A stretch of DNA of 64,000 nucleotides from positions 34,295,947 through 34,359,946 of the forward strand of contig CM055110.1 of assembly GCA_029204225.1 (NCBI GenBank), written 5' to 3'. Below, in pieces: positions 1 through 9,567 of this stretch. This DNA is from Diphasiastrum complanatum. Its lineage: Eukaryota; Streptophyta; Lycopodiopsida; Lycopodiales; Lycopodiaceae. Numbering within the stretch: position 1 is the first letter of the stretch; the number at the start of each line of letters is the position of its first letter. The notes under the pieces were generated by a model. It had not been told where the DNA came from and searched no databases. It saw nothing but the letters and a program-made list of their open reading frames with translations. Both the position numbers and the translations under genes were made by a program.

Positions 1-328
1 AAGCTCAAGTGCTTCTATTGTGGCATCAAAGGACACTTTTCAAGTGAGTGCTACAAGAAGAAGAGAGATCAAGGAGACAAGCAAGGTAATCTTACTCTTG
101 ATGAGGATGGTTTGGATGTTCAAGATGCAAATGATGATGCTTTTGTGATGTATTCATGTATGCTTGCTAATGATGGAGATCTAGATACTTGGTGGATTGA
201 TATTGGGGCAAGTTCACACATTACCTTTCACAAAGAGTACTTCACGTCTTTGTTGGCATATGGAGATGACAAGAGGGTGATCTACATGGCCAATGATGGT
301 GAGTGTGCAATCAAAGGGATTGGCACAA

Positions 329-331
<3 letters not shown>
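1..331 (+). pseudogene. copia gag C-terminus and start of aspartic protease
   Basis: A zinc knuckle CX2CX4HX4C is intact at 10-51 (C-F-Y-C-G...H...C), the RNA-binding motif of copia gag. It is followed by a lysine-rich linker and the protease region at about 196-225, reading WWIDIGASSHIT. The family active site is D-S/T-G-A, and here the residue after Asp is Ile, so protease activity is doubtful. The reading frame runs without a stop into the CT tract, after which the copia sequence continues in a different frame. The true start codon is outside the window. Confidence 0.8.

Positions 332-383
<52 letters not shown>
332..383 (+). repeat. (CT)26 microsatellite inside copia coding sequence
   Basis: An uninterrupted CT tract of 52 nt is read as alternating Ser-Leu. 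Upstream copia sequence ends ...GIGTIPL and downstream copia sequence resumes ...NVHLDNVLFIP in another frame, so the tract lies within the protease/integrase linker and changes the frame. Confidence 0.95.
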
Positions 384-385
<2 letters not shown>

Positions 386-1083
386 AAATAGGAATGTTCA
401 TTTGGATAATGTCTTGTTTATTCCATCTATTACCAAGAATTTACTTAGTGTGAGTCAAATGCTAAGTAAAGGCCTCAAGGTGGAGTTTGATGGAGATGCT
501 TGTTTGATCAAAAGGAAGGATGTCTTGATTGGAAAAGGTAAAAGGAAAGGGAAGTTGTTCAAACTTGATGCTTGTGTTATTGCTAACCAAGTTGGATGTG
601 TTGCAAGGGAGCCAATTTCTATTCAAGAGGTTTGGCACAAAAGGATGGGACACCTCAACTTCAAGTCATTGGAGGTAATGGCAAGGAAGAAGGTTGTGAT
701 TGGTCTGCCAAGTTCCTTAAGTAATGTCAAGCATGTTTGTGAGTCTTGTGCTTTGTCTAAGTCACATGGACTACCTTATACTAGATCTACAAAGCCTTTT
801 CAACTTGTTCATTTGGATATTCATGGATTTACTACAATTAGCAATGGTGGAGCTAAGATGTATGTAACATTCATTGATGATTTTAGTAGATTTTGTTGGA
901 TCTATCTACTAAAGAGCAAGGATGAAGTGTATGATGTCTTTGTCAAGTTCAAGAATGCAAGGGAGAACCAATTTTCCACAAAGATCAAGTGCTTGAGAGG
1001 TGACAATGGTGGTGAGTACATATCTAACAAGTTCAAGGCCTTTTGCGATGAGCATGGGATCAAGAGGGAGTATACAACATCAA
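384..1083 (+). pseudogene. copia integrase, N-terminal and central part
   Basis: After the CT tract the typical copia segment NLLSVSQML leads into the integrase. The HHCC zinc-binding region is visible (WHKRMGHLN at about 630-660, then CESC at about 741). It is followed by the first catalytic Asp in VHLDIHG (about 810-830) and the second in LRGDNGGEYIS (about 995-1028). The integrase would insert the cDNA copy into the chromosome. Near 1080 this frame leaves the family sequence, and the frame one base away continues it, which marks a frameshift just before the catalytic Glu. Confidence 0.85.
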
Positions 1084-2598
1084 GGAGGGCCACAACAAAA
1101 TGGAGTGGTTGAAAGGAGGAATAGGACTTTATGTGAAAGTGCTAAAGCTATGAGGTTAAGTGCTAATCTTGACAAACCATTTTGGGATCAAGCTTTGTTG
1201 TGTGCCAATTTCTTGTGCAATAGGTGTTTGAGTGCTATTTTGGATGGAAGGACACCTTTTGAGATGCTATTCAAGAGGAGGCCGAGTGTCAAATTTCTAA
1301 GAACCTTTGGATGCACATGCTTTGTCAACATTACTCTTGATGATAGGACCAAGGAGGATCCATCTTCAAGAAGAGGTATTTTTGTTGGATATAGTGAGGT
1401 GAGTAAAGCCTACAAGGTTTACATTCCTTATACTAACAAAGTGATTGTTGGTAGAGACGTCATTTTTGATGAGGGTAGCATTCCAAAGGTGTCTTCAAGA
1501 ATGATTGATGGTAGAGTGGATGGATCTAACATTCTTGATGTTGATGAGAAGGATCCTACTTTGGATGGTGGTGATGATGGACCTTCATCAAGTCAAAAGC
1601 CAAGGAGAACATCAAGAGAAAGACAAGTACCTTCAAGGCTCACATATGATCAAAAGGGTAAGCAAGTAGTTTTTGGAAATTATGTTGCTTTCCTAACCTC
1701 TTTGGATGAGACTACAAGTGTAGATCAATCAAGGAAAGAAGAGGAGTGGATCCAAGCAATGGATCTTGAGTATCAAACTCTTATGAAGAGTGAAGCATCT
1801 ATTGGAGGATCTTTTTGTGTAGATGGAGCTATGCAAGTGGATGGATGTTATCTTGCTGTAAAATCAAGTAATGGATCTGGAAAACAAATTTTGTTCAATG
1901 ACTTTGATGATCAAGTTGAAGATCAAGAGGTTGATCTCAAAGCGCTTCAACTAGTCAAAAAGGAAGTTGGCAATTTGGAACTAGTCAAGAGCATCAAAGG
2001 AGAGGTAATTGGCAAAGAGGTTATGGATTTGTTTTTGCAGCATATTGAAGACTCAAGTAAGGTCAAAGGAGCAGCAAGGAAGTGTTGCTTAAGTTTACTT
2101 TACTTGTTCTATCTCATGTTTGAGCAATTTCATGTGGATGTGTGCAAATTGTCAAGATATGGTAAAACTAGCTACATTGGTGAGCATTGTTTTGATGTTG
2201 GATTTGTACTAGCATTCTTGGCTGATTTTGCTGATGGAAATGAAGCTATTGGAGGTTCATTATGTCACTTATTTATGTTCAAGTCATCAAGGTATGATGG
2301 TATCTTGAGGCAAGATGGAGATGGAGGCTCATTCATGGAGTATAATGGTGGATACATGGCAACAAAGGACAAAGGAGGAGACATGCAAGCAAAAGTTGAT
2401 CACTCACATTTATTGTCTGTTTGCTGTATTTTTTCAGAGAGTTTAGAGTTGGAAGCATGGTGGAATCAACTCATTTACATTCTATTTGATTCTTCATGTT
2501 TTAGTCACATTTTTACATGTAAAATTGATGTAAGAAATAGTGAAGCATCCCAAGTGGACACTATTCTCTATATCAATTGTGGTTGTTTCTATTTTTAG
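1084..2598 (+). pseudogene. integrase C-terminus fused in frame to an unrecognised ~270-residue segment
   Basis: The ORF first gives the rest of the copia integrase, with the catalytic Glu in NGVVERRNRT (about 1099-1128) and the GKR-type C-terminal region (FVGYSEVSKAYKVY at about 1381-1422). It then reaches the point where reverse transcriptase should begin (EEEWIQAMDLEYQTLMKSE, 1741-1797). From about 1798 the protein no longer resembles reverse transcriptase. None of the expected motifs (KARLVA, YVDDM, ALYGLKQ) is present. About 800 nt of unfamiliar sequence remain open to a TAG at 2596-2598. Part is Lys/Glu-rich (about 1900-2040) and part hydrophobic (about 2080-2130 and 2190-2220). I do not recognise the replaced segment. 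It may be captured or defective-element sequence. Confidence 0.7.
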
Positions 2599-2604
2599 CA
2601 TTAC

Positions 2605-2883
2605 ATGATCATTGAAAGGAGATATTTTCTTAGAAAGAAGATCATTCTTATGATGGATCAAAGTTCTATTGTCATAAACTTTGCTAGGAGCAAGTATATT
2701 GAGATACAATATCATTTTGTGAGGGAGCAAGTCATTGCAAAGGAGGTGGAGCTTCAACATGTGTCTTCAAGGGAATGTGTAGCCGATATCTTCACCAAAG
2801 CATTGGGAAAGGACTTGTTCGTGAAGCATAGGACTTCACTTGGAGTATTATCAAAGTCTATGCTAAAACTAGTTGAAGAGTGA
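2605..2883 (+). pseudogene. copia RNase H C-terminus
   Basis: The sequence shows the usual end of copia polyproteins: KYIEIQYHFVREQV, then a run ending VADIFTKAL at about 2780-2805, then a short tail ending LVEE and a TGA at 2881. It is in the same frame as the preceding ORF, so one point change from TAG would make them continuous. Only the last third of the RNase H domain is present. Confidence 0.85.
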
Positions 2884-3500
2884 GTGTGAAAAATTCAACT
2901 AGTTTCATCACATTTTGCAATATTTCCATATTTGGCATATTGAGGCCAAAACTTGTTTTAGACTTAGAGGTTGACTTTTCAAAGTTCATTAGTCTAAATT
3001 TCATTTGAATAAACACTTTTTGAAAGTGTGGGAAACTTAAAATGCAAGTTTGAGTAGATTCAATTTGAATAGTTGGGTACATTGAATCTAGACCCAAAAT
3101 TAATAGGGTTAGCATTTTGGTGGGAAAGCCAAGTGGCCAAATAGGGTTTGGACCTGTTATAAAAGGATGTAACTCATGGAGAGAGCAATCTTCTCTCTTC
3201 TCTATCTCATTTCATGCTTATACATGGTTCTCTTGGGTTCTACTATCCATTGCTATCTTGGTGATTGCTTGCAATTCTATGTGTAGAATGATCTATATTT
3301 GCTATTTTTGGATCCACACATGTGAAATATAGTAGCTTGCTAGTTTTGTACGGACAACAACAGTACATAATCATTTCATTCAAGTTTGATCAAGTTCTAT
3401 TGGTGTTTGCATCTCAATTTGTGTGTAGATGCTGATTTTTCTACATTGGTAAGATTGCTAGTGTATTTCTCTTTCTAACCAAAGATCATTCAAGTAGATT
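2884..3500 (+). promoter_or_regulatory. probable 3' LTR of the copia element, with TATA box
   Basis: The stretch directly follows the RNase H stop and contains no convincing gene. A good TATA-like site, TTATAAAAGG, lies at about 3158-3167 and is followed by a pyrimidine-rich leader, as in LTR promoters. The second copy needed to prove the LTR is outside the window, so its exact ends are not set. Confidence 0.45.
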
Positions 3501-3853
3501 GGATCTTAAGGATCTGAAATCTTTCACACTGTGCTATGCCTATATAGTGGTGGGATTTCCCTCTTTTCATTCACTCAGTCTACTTGGGAGTTGGTGGATG
3601 GAGAGCACGTGCATTAGCCAGGCTGTATCTCCAGGCCAGGAGATGTGTGCTAGGGAGAGCTGAGCACGATGGCTGGTGGTATGGGACGCCAATTATCGTA
3701 GGAGGCTTGACCGGGCATGACTATGTCGATTGCTCCAGGGCATGGGGGTGGGGCAGTTGTGACCCTATGGTTGGGCGGTTACAGTGCGTCATTACTGGTA
3801 TGGGGTGTGCGGAACCTTCAAGGCAGTCGATGATCCTAGGGAGTTGTAACAGT

Positions 3854-3866
3854 TGGTATCAGAGCC
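3854..3866 (+). promoter_or_regulatory. primer-binding site (initiator Met tRNA)
   Basis: TGGTATCAGAGCC is complementary to the 3' end of plant initiator Met tRNA. It follows ...TTGTAACAGT, so the LTR probably ends with CA at about 3851. Confidence 0.85.
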
Positions 3867-4631
3867 GTCGATTCTCTTAAAGGTGCACACGTTTCCTTTT
3901 CCGCCTTTGTGTTGGGTATTTCCTTACTTGGGAAGGTGGCTGTATTTGAGTAAGTTATCACAACCTTAGAATCAAGGTAAATCTTGTTTGGTTGTGTGTA
4001 CTTGTTTAATAGTATAGTTGGATTGGTTTTATTCTCCCTGTTTCTCAGTGAGAAAAATTTTTAATCCCCTATATTGACCTTGGGAATTTAAAGTTCATGG
4101 TTTTATTCTTAGCTATGTAAGAATGTACCTTTTATTTTTTTTGGTTATGATCTTGAGGATGAAGTTAAACAAACCTCCCCCTTCCAAAAAAAAAATAAAA
4201 TTAGATAAAATAAATTTAAGCTTGGATTGGGCTCTTAGGCATTTTTTGCCTTTTGGTCATGCTGTACAGATCTGACAGCCCTCGGTTTTGATGAGGGACA
4301 ACAAAGGCACATCTGCCTTCTGGTCAGATTGAGCAGAGCTTAGAGTCCACAGTTTATCTATGGGATTCGTGGAAGGGTGGGGAGTCCTTTTTTTCATAAC
4401 CTTCAGACCTGCACAGCGCCTACAGTCATTTGGAGGTTGTTTACTAGTACTGCGAACTCTAACCCTACAGCTCAGGAGTCTTCATCAACTTTTCAATTTG
4501 TGGGTACAGTATAGTACCTGGACTAAGTTATTTTGCAAGAGGACGAGGGAGCGGGGAGTAATACCTCCCTCGCGAACTGTAGCAGGGCGCTGTAGCGCCT
4601 GGCTACGTATTTCTCTGGTTCGAGAGAGGGT

Positions 4632-5252
4632 GTGGGGGGGAGTGTAATAATACCTCCCCTCCTCTCAAAAGTACAATCTACTGGTGAAATGATAGGGGAG
4701 GGGAGTGGCGCGCCTCCCCACAAGGACGATACGCACATGATAACCCGCAAAGAGCAACCAAAGCCCGAAGCCAAAGACAAATCTTCTGCGGGCCCTTCTT
4801 TCAAAAAGGGCAAGGAGCACATGATCGGTGAAGCTTCTCCTTCGGGGAAGAAAAAGAAGCGCCCTCGGTTGGAGAGAGCGGACTTCGACAAGGCCAAAAG
4901 CGATGGGCTGTGTTTCTCCTACATGGAGAAGGGGCACCTTTCTAAGGACTGTCCGAAAAGACGGAAGAAGGGTGGCCGCTCCTTTAAGGCACCAGGTAAT
5001 TCTTCTATTTCTTGCATTGATGTATCTTTTAAAGATGAAACAGTTTGTATGAATTGTTGTTTTAATATTGCGTGTTTGGACCTCACGACCTCAATTTTTG
5101 GGTTCGTAGGCAGCCAACCTGTGAGTATTCTTTTTGATGACGGTTCTACGCATAATTTTATTAATGCTAAGTTGGTGCAGAAGCTGCAGCTGGCAACCAC
5201 ACCAAGTGACCACAAGTATGTGGTTAGGATGGCTGCTGGTGGGGAGCAGTAG
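4632..5252 (+). pseudogene. gypsy gag zinc knuckle and aspartic protease
   Basis: The ORF has a Lys-rich, basic gag tail and a zinc knuckle at about 4911-4955, reading C-F-S-Y...H...C. The second Cys is replaced by Tyr, so metal binding is probably lost. The protease motif is at about 5133-5162 (ILFDDGSTHNFI). The family form is D-S-G-A/S-THNFI, and here an Asp stands where Ser is usual. The ORF ends at TAG 5250-5252, just after the protease. It is a decayed Ty3/gypsy gag-pro region. Upstream gag is not clearly readable. Confidence 0.75.
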
Positions 5253-5519
5253 GTCTGGGACCACTTGTATTTGGAAGATTCTAATTTGAAGAAGATTTGG
5301 GAGGAGATACAAAATTCCAATTCAGTCATATATCCATGATACAGGAGACAAGGACAAATATGAGTGTATGAAAATGCTAGAACTGTGCTTGCTCATAATT
5401 CCAAGTTTATCCCACACGTACTTTATGAATTGCACAGTGACAAGGATAACATATTTATTTCTCATTTTTGAAAAGTAATGAATAAGTAGGCACTAAATTT
5501 TGCTGAAGTACATATTTTT

Positions 5520-6010
5520 ATCCAAAATATGATGGACAAACGGTTGGAGTGCTCTTTACAACATTTTGTATAAGATCACCAAACAAAGTGGATAGAATGG
5601 TTGTATATAGCTGAATTTTGTTATAATACCACTCCACATGTATCGATTGGCATGACACCTTTCAATGCATTATATGGCTACAAACCATTACAATCCATCA
5701 CGTGGATCTAACTAAAGTTGTAGTTGTAGTAGTGACGTACCAAATTCAACGCATGCAAATTTTGAAAGCTAATCAGGAGCACATCAAAGCATCTCAATAA
5801 TGAATGAAACAGTTTGTAGACCAGAAGAGAACTTTTCGTGAGTTTGCAGAGGGAGACTATGTATATCAAAGACTCACCTTGGGCCTTGGTGCTTCAAAGA
5901 GAAAACGTCCTAGAAGTTGTGATGGAATCTTGGCAATACTTGCCCAAGAGTCATGGTCAGCGCCTTACACTGCTAAGAATCTTATATTCAAAGTTTGAAA
6001 GATGGTGCAA
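5520..6010 (+). pseudogene. gypsy integrase fragment
   Basis: Translated in pieces, this stretch gives the hallmark gypsy integrase run WIEWLYIAEFCYNTTPH then GMTPFNALYGYKP (about 5590-5685). It continues with MKQFVDQKRTFREFAEGDYV (5804-5863), the start of the C-terminal chromatin/DNA-binding region. Stops and at least one shift separate the pieces. The catalytic Asp residues lie upstream in the deleted part. Confidence 0.75.
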
Positions 6011-6030
6011 TACCAAAACAATCTTTGTGT

Positions 6031-7380
6031 AAGCGCCAAATCACATAATAATTATAGAGGGGGGCACATGTAGCTTAACTTGAGAACAAGACTTGTTCCA
6101 ACTAATGAAAAGTGGAGCACTTCATGGTCGCCATGAACATTGGTTCAAAGCTGGTGCAAAATTGTTTCGAAATGTGTCATCTTCATTTAATAAGCCTAAT
6201 AGATTTTTCTTTTAGCCCTATGAAGCTTTACAATCATGTGCTAAGATATGTGAATTCATTTCTATGACATCTAAGATATTTCTACTGACCAATGATGTTG
6301 CTTGGATTATGCACCTGGGCTTTAAGCTCATTCAACATAAACAAGAGGTTAGACTCCCCCTTTGCATTTAGTTCTCCCCTATGGGATGAACCCAACATGG
6401 TTTTGAACCAATTTCAAGAACAAGATTTCCAAATGAGACCTAAGTTTCATGTGTTTTAATCATTATTAAAGATATTATTGCCACTTATTTTGTTTCCTTG
6501 ATGTCGGTCTAGTCTTGTTCATTTTCTCTCTTGGCTGCTCCTAGACATGAAGGAGCCTCCTATTTTTTTATCTTGTGGGCTTTCGCCTCTTTTTTTAGGG
6601 GTTTCAGATTGTCTCATCTTCTTGTTAGTTTTATCTATTAGAAGAATTCTGAATTGTGGGTTGTAAAATTTATATTCCCTTATTGTTGTACATAATCAGC
6701 TATGCATCTTTGGGTCTATCTGAATTGGTATATGTGGGTTGAGGCAATTATTGGTATCTACATTGCTTTGGTTGCCTATAAACAACTATTTGTGTCTAAT
6801 TAGATGTGCCTTGACCTTGAGCTAATGAAAAAATTTCAATTATTTACCTGCATGAATTTGCCTTGTGATTGAATTATCCAATGAATAATTTCTTGGTTGA
6901 CTTTGGCCAAGTTTATTCTATGTACATTGTGATGATTGGTTTGGTTGCCTTCAAATTCAAACAGTTCTTAATAGAACGTGATGATTAATCGTTTGATGTT
7001 TGCAAATGTGCGAGTAGCCTAAGGGTGGTTTCACATGGAGTGGGGGGGGTAAGTCCAAAAGGTCCAAATCATTCACTTTGACTAGTGGTGCCACTCCAAG
7101 AGGCCTTCCCTAGAATCCCCACCTTTTCATAAGGGGTGAGAGTTGCCCATGTTGTAACTCAACATACTAGGGGAGTACCTTGGGCCTCTTGGAGTATTGG
7201 GGATAAGTGGTGGACCTTTGATCTCCCCTCCAATAAAACACATAGATTCATTATCTAATTTGAATCTAAAAAAAGCAAAGCATACGGTCCATTATGAAAC
7301 TAAGGCAACTCCAAGTCAACACTTGTGGTTCACATACAAAGACCAAGGCAACAGCAGACTGAAGCCGAACCGTGATTGAT
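6031..7380. other. AT-rich intergenic stretch without recognisable gene
   Basis: No ORF of protein-like composition was found on either strand. A (G)8 run lies near 7042-7049. The segment at about 7020-7180 has features of a short dispersed repeat, but I could not define its ends. Confidence 0.5.
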
Positions 7381-7382
7381 GC

Positions 7383-7790
7383 TTAGTTTGCAGCACTGTA
7401 GGACTTCACCTGAAATCCCGTTTCACGGCAATAGCAAAGCCTATAGTCCTTTGTATGTTGCAGGTATTGTAGGATCATCTTGGCAATTTTCCAGTATTTA
7501 GGTCCTGGATTTATATTGAATTGGCTCAATCTAAACACTGTGTAAGCAATGTCTGGCCGCGTATTGTTTGCCAAGTACATCAAAGAACCAATAAGCCTTC
7601 CATAAGGCTTATGCTGCATTGCTTTCCATCTTCATTTGTTAGTATTGTGCTAGGAATCATCGGAGTATTTACTCCCTTGCAATTAGCCATATGAAAATCA
7701 TCAATGATTTTTTGAATGTATCTTGATTGGTGTAGATACAATCTACCACCTTCAAGATTTCTGTCAATCTGCAAGCCCAAGTAGCATTTT
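7383..7790 (-). pseudogene. copia reverse transcriptase C-terminus / RNase H start
   Basis: The minus strand reads GLQIDRNLEGGRLYLHQSRY (7719-7778), then KIIDDFHM and NTPM, all typical of the copia RT thumb region. A frameshift at about 7615-7625 follows. Then PYGRLIGSLMYLANNTRPDI (about 7550-7610) and FQVKSYSAAN follow, ending at a stop at 7383. The last motif would normally be YSDADWA, and here the sequence breaks off. Confidence 0.85.
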
Positions 7791-7990
7791 GCTTGGGAAG
7801 TCTTTACTTTCTAGGCCAAGAAGTTTGACCCATCTGCCTGAAGAATGGTGCATATCTTTAATTGAATGTTGCTTACCCACACCATTGTAGCTTATGATGT
7901 TTCAGCTTGTAATTAAGCTCTTTGATTGTGATCAACCCCGCTCTGAACTTGAGTAACCAAGCTCGGATACCATTGTTGGAATGTGATGAA

Positions 7991-8005
7991 CCCACTCTGA
8001 TACCA
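7991..8005 (-). promoter_or_regulatory. primer-binding site (initiator Met tRNA), minus strand
   Basis: The minus strand reads TGGTATCAGAGTGGG, close to the initiator-Met PBS found elsewhere in the window and placed just after an LTR-type terminus. Confidence 0.7.
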
Positions 8006-8479
8006 CTATTGGAATCTGATTCGTGATACATTGTCGATTTAACTCTGACAATGATAAGCATTCAAATAAGAACGAGCCTTTGTGCGGAATAGAAATTAAC
8101 AACTGAACTTATGAACAATGAGCAAGCATATACATTCATACATTGTACACTTATGCAAGAAGATAAAGAGCATCTATATTACAACGATGATTTGTGGGCG
8201 CTGTCTGGCATACCAAACAACGCGTTATCACAAGAGAGTTTGTCTCTTACGAACTATCTTTGCAGCTTACTAGCTTGCACGTCTATCTCTCTATCTATGG
8301 CCTTATCAGGCTTTACAAATGGTCTCGCTTACTAGCGGATACTTTCGTCAACATGTGATCTCGCTTACTAGCGAACTCTTCCTTCATCAACACTGCGCAA
8401 CCTTCATTTGTCGTTCATCCTATATTTATAGGAACAGAGAAATGGTTTGTGTCTAATCATTAAGGGTTACAAGAACTAG

Positions 8480-9560
8480 TTTAAGCTCATTCTAATGACT
8501 TCCAGTTGTTCGTCGTCGTTGTCCATGGAGTCCGTTTTCTCCATGCTGGTACTTCGTTGATTTTGCCAGTACTTTGGCTCAGATGCACCGCTTTTGCAGC
8601 CGTTTGTGAGTCGTATGTGACCGTAATCGTTTCCTTGCGGTGTCTCTGCTATCATGAAGGTTCTTCGGAGCATGAGGCCTTTGGCAAGCAACCGCAGACA
8701 GACCGTAGCAGGGGCTTCTGCGGTGCTCGGGGGGTTCGTCTCTGCGGTGCCTTGGTCTTCGTATGTGGACCGCAAGTGTTGACTTGCAGTTTCCTTTGGT
8801 TTGCCTTGGTTTTGTAATGGACTGTATGCTTTGCTTTGCGGTGGCCTTTGTTGCCTTCATTGAAATTGTTGGCAGTGCAGTTGTGATTGTTTATGGTTTC
8901 TGTCTATGGGCAGTTTCCGTGTACTTTTACAGACAAGGCCTGTTGGCCCTTTACATGTATTTTTGTAGGTTTTGGTTCATAAGCTAGCAATGCTTTGTGG
9001 GTAGAAACTTCATGTTTCTTCATATACACCAACTCACCACATGTGGCAAGGTTGTTTCACTTCCTCTAACTCAAAGTTGTTTCACTCACTCAAAGTGCCT
9101 TTACAAGAGAAATGGATGCCTTTACAAGAGAAATGGAAATATTCTTGTTTATGGGATAGTATTATTGTGAACTATTGAAAGTTGACATCCAAAGCCTCAG
9201 ACTTCCATGTGTGCACTGTGCACCCAAGTGAAGATCTTGGTAGATCACTTCAGATTGAGATTGAGGTCTCTTCCAAACCAGATCCATCATAATGAATTCA
9301 TAGTCCTCAATACCAAATATGGGTTTTATAGCAATACCAAATATGGGGTTATAGCAATCAATGCTTTTGTTTTCAGCCTGGATGTGAATTGTAGTTCTTC
9401 AATTCTTCAAAGATGGCGGCTTTTTTGTCATTACAGCTTTCCTTGGCTTTTGGCAATTGGGTTGCTCGATTTCCCACAGATGGCATCTCTACTCAACCAG
9501 CAAAGTTTCTGATTGATTTCAAGGTGGGACGCAGTTGTAATCTGAAACTGTCCAAAGGAT
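8480..9560. other. stretch without recognisable gene; small tandem duplication
   Basis: Open frames here are short and have no recognisable motif. A 20-nt unit, AATACCAAATATGGGTTTTA and a near copy, is tandemly duplicated at about 9310-9355. Confidence 0.4.
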
Positions 9561-9567
9561 GGTGTTC

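Larger units (their letters stand above)
1..2883 (+). mobile_element. Ty1/copia retrotransposon, 5'-truncated by the window, degenerate, reverse transcriptase missing
   Basis: The segment reads as a copia polyprotein in the order gag zinc knuckle, protease, integrase, RNase H, which is the copia order except that reverse transcriptase is absent. The gag end, the C-terminal integrase part and the RNase H all lie in one frame. Protease-end and central integrase lie in another. The first shift is at the (CT)26 tract and the second near position 1080. A TAG at 2596-2598 separates the long ORF from the RNase H in the same frame. The 5' LTR and most of gag lie outside the window. The element cannot move on its own. 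Confidence 0.9.
3550..6030 (+). mobile_element. Ty3/gypsy retrotransposon, internally deleted
   Basis: An LTR-like end is followed by a primer-binding site at 3854-3866. Gag/protease remains occupy 4632-5250 and integrase remains 5520-6010. The reverse transcriptase and RNase H that should lie between protease and integrase are missing, so about 2 kb has been deleted near 5250-5500. Stops interrupt the integrase. No matching 3' LTR is visible downstream. Confidence 0.75.
7383..8470 (-). mobile_element. minus-strand copia deletion derivative (LTR, primer site, RT/RNase H piece)
   Basis: On the minus strand a primer-binding site at 7991-8005 is preceded by ...TTCCAATA, a typical LTR end, so the LTR should lie at about 8006-8470. 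Only about 200 nt later comes the C-terminal part of copia reverse transcriptase (7383-7790). Gag, protease, integrase and most of RT are missing. That is the structure of a large internal deletion. Confidence 0.65.

Noticed and set aside
8476-8987. Overlapping ORFs on both strands with Cys-rich translations
   Set aside because: Several frames are open at once and no motif or family resemblance was found. Part is probably LTR.
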